Assembly: GCA_030151845.1 (NCBI GenBank)
Contig: JASLCM010000129.1
Location: forward strand, 1 to 10,156
Direction of reading: 5' to 3'
DNA from: Bacteroides sp.
GTDB taxonomy: Bacteria; Bacteroidota; Bacteroidia; Bacteroidales; Bacteroidaceae
Length of the DNA stretch: 10,156 bases
Positions within the stretch are counted from its first letter, which is position 1; the number at the start of each line of letters is the position of its first letter. A model generated the notes under the pieces. That model worked only from the letters and a program-made list of their open reading frames with translations, was not told the DNA's origin and ran no database searches. The position numbers were made by a program, and so were the translations under genes. Positions 5,217 through 10,156 of the stretch are shown in pieces.

Positions 5217-6593
5217 ATGAGTAAAAATAAAATAATATATCTATGTTCCAATTGTGGTTATGAATCTCCCAAATGGCTTGGAAAATGTACCGTTTGTGGA
5301 GAGTGGAACAGCTTTAAAGAGTTTAAGGTTCCCCCAAAAGAATCCACTGGATCAATATCACTACCAGAACAACTCCTCAATAAAGAGGTAAGCGCCCCTA
5401 TTCCATTACAAGCTATAGATACCGATCAAACGCCACGAATATCTTTGCACGATCAAGAGCTTAATAGAGTACTAGGAGGAGGGTTAGTTCCTGGTTCTCT
5501 TGTATTGATTGGTGGTGAACCTGGTATAGGAAAGTCTACCTTGGTTTTACAGACAGCTCTTAAAGTTAAAGATAAAACCATTATGTATATATCGGGAGAG
5601 GAGAGTTCGCAACAAATAAAACTCCGAGCAAATCGAGTGGGTATCTGCTCTAGCGACCTGTACATTTTATGTGAAACAAACCTAGATAAGATTTACACAC
5701 AACTAAACAATGCAACACCCGATTTAATAATAGTCGACTCTATTCAAACTATTTTCTCTGAATCTATCGATTCATCGCCTGGAAGTGTTTCTCAAATCCG
5801 AGAGATATCTGCTTCCCTTTTAAAGTATGCAAAAACCTCCAACATTCCTATTATTCTTATTGGACATATTAATAAGGAGGGAAACTTAGCTGGTCCCAAG
5901 GTTTTAGAACACATTGTAGATACCGTATTGCAGTTTGAAGGTGATCAGCACTATATGTATCGTATCTTACGAAGTATAAAAAATCGATTCGGGAGCACTT
6001 CAGAAATAGGCATCTACGAAATGAAAGACAATGGATTAAGAGAGGTTGTAAACCCCTCAGAGTTGCTTTTGTCACAAGAGCACTCTGGGATGAGTGGAAT
6101 AGCCATAGCCTCAGCAATCGAAGGAGTACGTCCCTTCCTTATAGAATGCCAAGCTTTAGTAAGCTCTGCAGTATATGGCACACCACAACGATCATCTACA
6201 GGGTTTGATTCTCGAAGGTTAAATATGCTACTTGCTGTTTTAGAAAAGCGAGTTGGCTTTAAACTCTCGCAGAAAGATGTATTCCTAAACCTAGCAGGTG
6301 GCATATCTATTAAAGACCCTGCTATCGACCTAGCTGTTATTTCTGCAATTCTATCCTCCAATATGGACACAGCTATTAGTTCTGCCTCTTGCATGACAGG
6401 AGAGGTTGGATTATCGGGGGAGATCCGGCCCATTAGTCGGGTAGAACAGCGAATTTTGGAAGCTGAGAAACTTGGTTTTAAGGAGATTCTTCTTCCTATA
6501 TATAATTATAAAAGTATACAGAAAACAAAATTTCAAATCGACCTAGTCCCAGTAAAAAAAGTAGAAGATGCCTTTAGACATCTTTTTGGATAA
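5217..6593 (+). CDS. radA: DNA repair protein RadA/Sms
   Basis: RadA is a hexameric RecA-like ATPase that helps process recombination intermediates and drives branch migration with RecA. The 458-residue length is typical and all domains are present. An N-terminal C4 zinc finger has Cys10, Cys13, Cys24 and Cys27 in CSNCGYESPKWLGKCTVCGEW-type spacing. The Walker A motif GEPGIGKST is at 100-108, Walker B LIIVDS at 169-174, and the RadA-specific KNRFG at 253-257. The C-terminal Lon-protease-like domain (about 275-458) includes GGISIKDPAIDLAV and TGEVGLSGEIRPI, and as usual in RadA acts as a scaffold, not a protease. The ATG at 5217 puts the zinc finger at the normal distance from the N-terminus. 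The next gene begins 10 nt after its stop, so the two are probably co-transcribed. Confidence 0.97.
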   Translation: MSKNKIIYLCSNCGYESPKWLGKCTVCGEWNSFKEFKVPPKESTGSISLPEQLLNKEVSAPIPLQAIDTDQTPRISLHDQELNRVLGGGLVPGSLVLIGGEPGIGKSTLVLQTALKVKDKTIMYISGEESSQQIKLRANRVGICSSDLYILCETNLDKIYTQLNNATPDLIIVDSIQTIFSESIDSSPGSVSQIREISASLLKYAKTSNIPIILIGHINKEGNLAGPKVLEHIVDTVLQFEGDQHYMYRILRSIKNRFGSTSEIGIYEMKDNGLREVVNPSELLLSQEHSGMSGIAIASAIEGVRPFLIECQALVSSAVYGTPQRSSTGFDSRRLNMLLAVLEKRVGFKLSQKDVFLNLAGGISIKDPAIDLAVISAILSSNMDTAISSASCMTGEVGLSGEIRPISRVEQRILEAEKLGFKEILLPIYNYKSIQKTKFQIDLVPVKKVEDAFRHLFG

Positions 6594-6603
6594 AAAAGAT
6601 AAG

Positions 6604-7194
6604 ATGAAAAACTACCAACCCGAGATAGCAATTATTGATTACAACTCCCTAGCATGTATTGGATTAAAATCCATTCTTGAAAAAATTATACCAGCAGCAA
6701 CAATCAGAACTTTTCTGAATTTTGCAGATTTCATGGATGATACTCCAGATATGTATGCACATTACTTTGTATCTACATCCATTTTTATTGAACACAATAC
6801 CTTCTTTTTAGAAAAGGGAAGAAGAGCTATATTACTTTCAACTGAGAGTCAGCCTATCCAAAGCTCAGGATTATCATATATTAATATCAACCAAACAGAA
6901 GAACAGTTAGTGAAATCTCTTCTTCAACTGCACCATGCTGCGCACCACCATGAGCATATACAAAAACATTCATCTACTAGTTACGATGTCGATTTAACCC
7001 CTCGAGAAATAGAAGTCCTTGTTTTAATAACTAAGGGACTTATTAATAAGGAGATTGCTAAAAAACTATCTATAAGCTTAAACACTGTTATAACGCATAG
7101 AAAGAACATTGTAGATAAACTAGGTATCCGATCAGTTTCAGGACTAACTATCTATGCTGTAATGAATGGATACATTGAAGCAGATCAAATATAA
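6604..7194 (+). CDS. LuxR-type regulator with degenerate receiver domain and His-rich linker
   Basis: A 196-residue DNA-binding protein. The C-terminal domain (about 131-190) is a clear GerE/LuxR helix-turn-helix: LTPREIEVLVLITKG, then NKEIAKKLSISLNTVITHRKNI and LGIRS. Residues about 6-105 resemble a response-regulator receiver in outline (IAIIDYNSLACIGLKSIL, then a strand near 53-60 and RAILLST at 74-80). However, the strand-3 end where the phosphorylated aspartate should be reads FVSTSIF, and only one acid (Asp12) remains of the usual acidic pair. Control by phosphorylation is therefore unlikely. The linker has seven His between residues 110 and 122, which could bind a metal or haem (inference). 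I start it at 6604, not at the in-frame ATG at 6568, which lies inside radA and would add 12 residues before the receiver-like fold. It sits 10 nt behind radA, with no kinase gene nearby. Its targets are unknown. Confidence 0.85.
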   Translation: MKNYQPEIAIIDYNSLACIGLKSILEKIIPAATIRTFLNFADFMDDTPDMYAHYFVSTSIFIEHNTFFLEKGRRAILLSTESQPIQSSGLSYININQTEEQLVKSLLQLHHAAHHHEHIQKHSSTSYDVDLTPREIEVLVLITKGLINKEIAKKLSISLNTVITHRKNIVDKLGIRSVSGLTIYAVMNGYIEADQI

Positions 7195-7330
7195 TAAAAA
7201 ACCGCAGTTCTATTTTTAAATTTATTACAAATAAAAAGATTACTTATTATTAGTTTTTATTAATTTAGCGAATTATAGAGCCTATATTCACCTTAACTTC
7301 AATAATAATCATTTATAAAACAGAATCGAA

Positions 7331-9682
7331 ATGAAAAACACATTCCGTCTCTTAACATTTATCTGTCTTTTACTAATTGCAGGATTTTACTCCTGTAGTA
7401 GCAATGATGATATAGAGCCTTTTTTTAAATTGCTAACAGATGGACAAGAAACTACTACTGATAAAAAGACAGTTGGTCCAGAAGCTACAAGTATCACCTA
7501 TGAAATACAAGCAAACGCCTTATGGACAATAGTTTCATCAAGTGGAACATTCCCCGAGTGGATAAACCTAACCGCTAAGGAAGGTAAGGGAGATAGTCAG
7601 TTAACACTTTCGCTAGAACCTAACTCCACTTCTTCTAACAGAACTGCTACGTTTCATTTTATGCAAAATGGCAAAAAAACAGCAACTGTCCAAATAGACC
7701 AGATGAGTTCAGAATCATTTTTTGTGGAACTTCTTAATGAAGATGATATCCCAAACAGCGGTGGAGATATTGAAATTCGTATTAACTCCACAGACAGTTG
7801 GTCGTACGAGTTAAATGGAGCTGATTGGTTATCAGAAAAGGAGAAAACAGATTCAAAACTAGTTCTAACAGCAAGCGAAAATAACTCCAATAAAGAGAGA
7901 AGTGCAAAAATTAAATTTAACTGTGGGCTGTGGGTAGATGAAGTCAACATTACTCAACTACCACAAACTGATAAGATTATAGCAGACTTACTGGATCTTG
8001 TTTTTTTAGAAGATGGCACAGCTAAAGACATCTCACCTATGGGAAACAGAGTAGTCACTGTTGAAGGACCAGGGATGACCACTCTTTATAACAATAGATA
8101 CAAAAGACAAATTGCAAAGTTCAGTCACACTCCTGGTTCTGCAGTTAGTGCAGGTTATTACAGAATAGATTATGCGAATAACAAGAGATTTAAAGATGCC
8201 CTTCTCGACGGACATACTCTAGAGGCTCTTTGTATGTTAGATGTAGACTCACCTATTCCAAATGAGGAAATTAAAATGTTTAGCTCCCACCAAGCAGGAG
8301 GTACAGGTCTAATGATTGGTAAAAGAGATAAGCAAAGCGGATTGATTTTCCTTCCTCATGTTGGAGGTACTTACCGATGGGCAAACAGTGGAATCACTCC
8401 AAAACGTGGAGAATATTATCATCTTGTTGGTGTTTGGGATAAAACTAGAGGTAAAGCCTCTATTTATATTGATGGCCAGCTAAAGGCTGAAGTTAATGCC
8501 GTAGGTGAATTCAAACTTCCTTCTGAAGGGTCTAACTGGTTTGGCATTGGCGCTGACCCTACAGGAAATAATGGACAAGCTGCTTGGAAAGGGAACATAG
8601 TTATAGCTAGAGCCTATGATAAGGCACTTAACCAACAAGAAGTAAACAAGCTTTGGGATCAAGTTAAATCCTACAAAGAGGACCCTAATGAGCCTCAGTT
8701 AACAGATGTGCTCACCCCTTCTGAACGGGTAACAAAAGGTGGCTTGTACACCATCCTTGGAGAGGGTTTTAAAGATGGCGATCAAATCAAATTTAAATCT
8801 GCTACAGATAATAAGGAATTTACTTCAAAAGGAAAAAAAGAAAACAAGGGGCTTACTGTAACTCTCTCTAAGGAGATTAAATCGGATAACTATCGAGTGT
8901 ATTTAATAAGAGGGGGGTACGAAGTAGACCTTGGGCTCACAACTCTTAAAGTCGTAGCCGATGCAACTAAGATGCCCCAAATTATTGCACACAGAGGTGC
9001 GTGGAAGAATACTGGTGCCCCTCAAAACTCCATAGCTGGATTAATTGAAGCCCAGAAGCTCAAAGTTTATGGGGCCGAGTTTGATGTATGGATCACAACC
9101 GATGATCACCTTATCTTAAATCACGACCCTACATACAATGATGTAGAACTAGAAACATCTAGTTACAGTAAAGTAAAAGAATTAAGACTACCAAATGGAG
9201 AGCCATTACCTAAACTAGAAGAATACTTAGAACAAGGAAAAAAATCACCCGATACAAAGCTTATATTAGAAATCAAGAATCACAGGTACTCACAAAATGG
9301 CAAAACCAATAACGATCGAGTTGCTGAAGCTGTAGTTAAGATGGTCAAAACCATGAATATGACAGATCAAGTTGAGTATATAGCTTTTACTATGGATGTA
9401 TGCAAGAAAATTATTGAGCTACAACCAGGAGCTAAGGTAGCTTTCTTAGGAGGTAGTGTTTCACCGAAAGAGTTACATAAGCTAGGTTTCACTGGAATCG
9501 ATTATAGGTATAGCGTATTAAATCAGAACAAAAACTGGATTACTGAGGCTCAGGATCTAGGAATGACTGTCAACGTGTGGACTGTAAACAGCGAAAGTGA
9601 TTTAAGAGGCTTTATTTTTGAAGGTGTCGACTTTATCACTACCGATGAACCTGAACTTGCCTTAAAACTAACAAACCAATAG
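7331..9682 (+). CDS. Multidomain surface lipoprotein with C-terminal glycerophosphodiester phosphodiesterase
   Basis: A 783-residue lipoprotein predicted to release glycerol 3-phosphate (or the equivalent) from glycerophosphodiesters outside the cell or in the periplasm. The N-terminus is a lipoprotein signal with Cys22 as likely lipidation site (GFYSC, a loose lipobox). It is followed by SSNDDIE, an acidic stretch like the surface-export signals of Bacteroidota lipoproteins. Domains in order: two BACON-like Ig-type repeats (about 34-125 and 129-212), a LamG/concanavalin-like jelly roll (about 218-446, with YYHLVGVWD and IYIDGQ), and a TIG-like Ig fold (about 455-545). The GDPD barrel spans about 550-783. 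Catalytic residues are present: His554 and Arg555 (HRG), Glu583 and Asp585, His598, Glu647 and Lys649. The usual PENT motif reads PQNS, with Gln565 for Glu. It has a 136-bp upstream gap and its own terminator, so it is probably monocistronic. Confidence 0.9.
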   Translation: MKNTFRLLTFICLLLIAGFYSCSSNDDIEPFFKLLTDGQETTTDKKTVGPEATSITYEIQANALWTIVSSSGTFPEWINLTAKEGKGDSQLTLSLEPNSTSSNRTATFHFMQNGKKTATVQIDQMSSESFFVELLNEDDIPNSGGDIEIRINSTDSWSYELNGADWLSEKEKTDSKLVLTASENNSNKERSAKIKFNCGLWVDEVNITQLPQTDKIIADLLDLVFLEDGTAKDISPMGNRVVTVEGPGMTTLYNNRYKRQIAKFSHTPGSAVSAGYYRIDYANNKRFKDALLDGHTLEALCMLDVDSPIPNEEIKMFSSHQAGGTGLMIGKRDKQSGLIFLPHVGGTYRWANSGITPKRGEYYHLVGVWDKTRGKASIYIDGQLKAEVNAVGEFKLPSEGSNWFGIGADPTGNNGQAAWKGNIVIARAYDKALNQQEVNKLWDQVKSYKEDPNEPQLTDVLTPSERVTKGGLYTILGEGFKDGDQIKFKSATDNKEFTSKGKKENKGLTVTLSKEIKSDNYRVYLIRGGYEVDLGLTTLKVVADATKMPQIIAHRGAWKNTGAPQNSIAGLIEAQKLKVYGAEFDVWITTDDHLILNHDPTYNDVELETSSYSKVKELRLPNGEPLPKLEEYLEQGKKSPDTKLILEIKNHRYSQNGKTNNDRVAEAVVKMVKTMNMTDQVEYIAFTMDVCKKIIELQPGAKVAFLGGSVSPKELHKLGFTGIDYRYSVLNQNKNWITEAQDLGMTVNVWTVNSESDLRGFIFEGVDFITTDEPELALKLTNQ

Positions 9683-9717
9683 TTAAGAGTTTTACTTCTT
9701 CTTATTTTATTAAGTAC

Positions 9718-9747
9718 AAAAAAGAGAGCCAATTGGCTCTCTTTTTT
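9718..9747 (+). terminator. Rho-independent terminator of the phosphodiesterase gene
   Basis: Six A, GAGAGCC-AATT-GGCTCTC, then six T: a perfect 7-bp stem with a U-tract, 35 bp after the stop codon. The flanking A-run makes it symmetric, so it could also stop read-through from the tRNA side. Confidence 0.92.
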
Positions 9748-9761
9748 AATCCTTCATAAAT

Positions 9762-9791
9762 AAAAAATGGACAAACAGTTGTTCGTCCATT
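9762..9791 (-). terminator. Rho-independent terminator of the tRNA gene
   Basis: Read on the minus strand, AATGGACGAACAACTGTTTGTCCATT folds into an 11-12-bp stem with one G-U pair and a very short loop, followed by a run of U. It begins 5 nt after the tRNA 3' end, a normal layout for a single-tRNA transcription unit. Confidence 0.82.
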
Positions 9792-9796
9792 AGTTG

Positions 9797-9870
9797 TAGC
9801 GGAACCGGGACTTGAACCCGGGACCTCATGATTATGAATCATGCGCTCTAACCAGCTGAGCTATCCCGCC
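9797..9870 (-). tRNA. tRNA-Met (CAT anticodon), probable elongator
   Basis: The minus strand folds into a complete cloverleaf: acceptor GGCGGGA with TTCCGCT, D stem GCTC/GAGC, anticodon stem CATGA/TCATG around TTCATAA, and T stem CCGGG/CCCGG with loop TTCAAGT. The anticodon is CAT. The initiator is excluded because the three G-C pairs next to the anticodon loop are missing and position 1 is paired. The lysidine-modified tRNA-Ile2 is less likely because the typical C4-G69/C5-G68 and U27-A43 pairs are absent; here they are G-C, G-C and C-G. The 1-72 pair is a G-U wobble, with A73 as discriminator. CCA is not encoded. It has its own promoter and terminator. Confidence 0.93.
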
Positions 9871-9893
9871 ATTTATCATCTCTTTTGCGGGTG

Positions 9894-9924
9894 CAAATAT
9901 ATATCTTTTTATTTATGCCACAAA
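9894..9924 (-). promoter_or_regulatory. Promoter of the tRNA-Met gene
   Basis: On the minus strand TTTG (9924-9921) lies 23 nt upstream of TATATTTG (9901-9894): exact matches to both the -33 and -7 Bacteroidota elements, with slightly long spacing. Transcription would start near 9888, about 18 nt before the tRNA 5' end, which fits a short 5' leader removed by RNase P. Confidence 0.65.
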
Positions 9925-10069
9925 ACTAAACAAGAATAATTTTTAAATTATTTTTTAGATCCCACAAAACTACTCATTTTGATCTATTTTAATAACAAAA
10001 ATTAAGATTAAAAGGGTATCTATATAAAAATAGCTTTATCTTGTAACCGAAGTCAATAAGTGTGATACT

Positions 10070-10156
10070 ATGGAGCATTTAGAAACGATACATTTAGAGT
10101 ATGTACTAAATACTAGTTCTAGACAGAATCTTTGGGCAATAATTAGTACACCTGTA
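10070..10156 (+). CDS. START-like (SRPBCC superfamily) domain protein, N-terminal fragment
   Basis: The first 29 codons of a gene that leaves the window on the right; translated by hand from the ATG at 10070, with an in-frame stop 39 nt upstream (TAG at 10031) and no other ATG between. The peptide contains IHLEYVLNTSS and then LWAIISTP. This resembles the opening strand and first helix of the short START-like proteins common in Bacteroidota, which I recall as beginning with a similar LEY...LW..IST pattern. The ligand and function are not known. No convincing promoter was found in the roughly 170 bp upstream. Confidence 0.55.
   Translation, partial: MEHLETIHLEYVLNTSSRQNLWAIISTPV

Noticed and set aside
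6014..6433. 139-codon open frame antisense to radA
   Set aside because: It is fully contained in the conserved Lon-like domain of radA, has no recognisable motif and no promoter; a shadow frame.
6568..6603. Upstream in-frame start for the LuxR-type regulator
   Set aside because: It lies inside the 3' end of radA and adds 12 residues (MPLDIFLDKKDK) that echo the radA end in another frame. The ATG at 6604 starts right before the receiver-like fold.
7264..7290. Promoter for the phosphodiesterase lipoprotein gene
   Set aside because: TTTA 19 nt before TATATTCA is the nearest match, but the -7 box deviates at two of the fixed positions, so I do not call it. The 136-bp gap also shows no clear terminator for the regulator gene upstream.
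9797..9870. Reading the CAT-anticodon tRNA as tRNA-Ile2 or initiator tRNA-fMet
   Set aside because: The initiator hallmarks (three G-C pairs by the anticodon loop, unpaired 1-72) and the usual lysidine-tRNA stem pairs are absent.
1..10156. Mobile elements, CRISPR arrays, toxin-antitoxin or defence genes
   Set aside because: I looked for transposases, integrases, terminal repeats, regularly spaced repeats and defence-type motifs on both strands and saw none. Gene content is mostly core chromosomal.

Overview
The window looks like a chromosomal segment from a low-GC member of the Bacteroidales (Bacteroidota). Four things point there: an OmpA-family porin with a Bacteroides/Porphyromonas-type layout, a surface lipoprotein with BACON-like domains, several promoter candidates that fit the Bacteroidota -33 TTTG / -7 TAnnTTTG pattern instead of sigma-70 boxes, and an S8 peptidase start typical of the phylum. 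I cannot name a genus. No phage, transposon, CRISPR array or obvious horizontally acquired island is visible.

Left part (1-3097, minus strand): a compact operon read right to left. It runs rex (NADH-sensing repressor), an FAH-family hydrolase, ispF (isoprenoid synthesis), mnmA (tRNA 2-thiouridylation) and the start of an exported S8-like peptidase that leaves the window. Spacings are an ATGA overlap, 1 nt, 20 nt and 8 nt, so co-transcription from a promoter upstream of rex is likely. That would place a redox sensor at the head of a metabolic and tRNA-modification operon.

Middle (3098-5216): a divergently transcribed SUI1/YciH-family gene meets an OmpA-like porin gene tail to tail, and they share a perfect bidirectional terminator. 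The 426-bp gap between the porin gene and radA has no gene but is rich in structure. It holds a good minus-strand promoter more than 200 nt upstream of the porin start (so a long leader), three perfect palindromes inside that leader, and a set of interleaved inverted repeats just upstream of radA.

Right part (5217-10156): radA (recombination and repair) is followed after 10 nt by a LuxR-type regulator. Its receiver-like domain lacks the phospho-acceptor site, and its linker carries seven histidines in 13 residues. Next is a 783-residue lipoprotein that joins two BACON-like domains, a LamG-like domain, a TIG-like domain and a C-terminal glycerophosphodiester phosphodiesterase. It ends at a strong terminator that faces a second terminator belonging to an oppositely oriented tRNA-Met gene with its own promoter. 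The first 29 codons of a START-like (SRPBCC) protein close the window.

Most of this is ordinary Bacteroidales core genome. The items most worth a second look are the His-rich pseudo-receiver regulator, the multidomain phosphodiesterase lipoprotein, and the structured porin/radA intergenic region.
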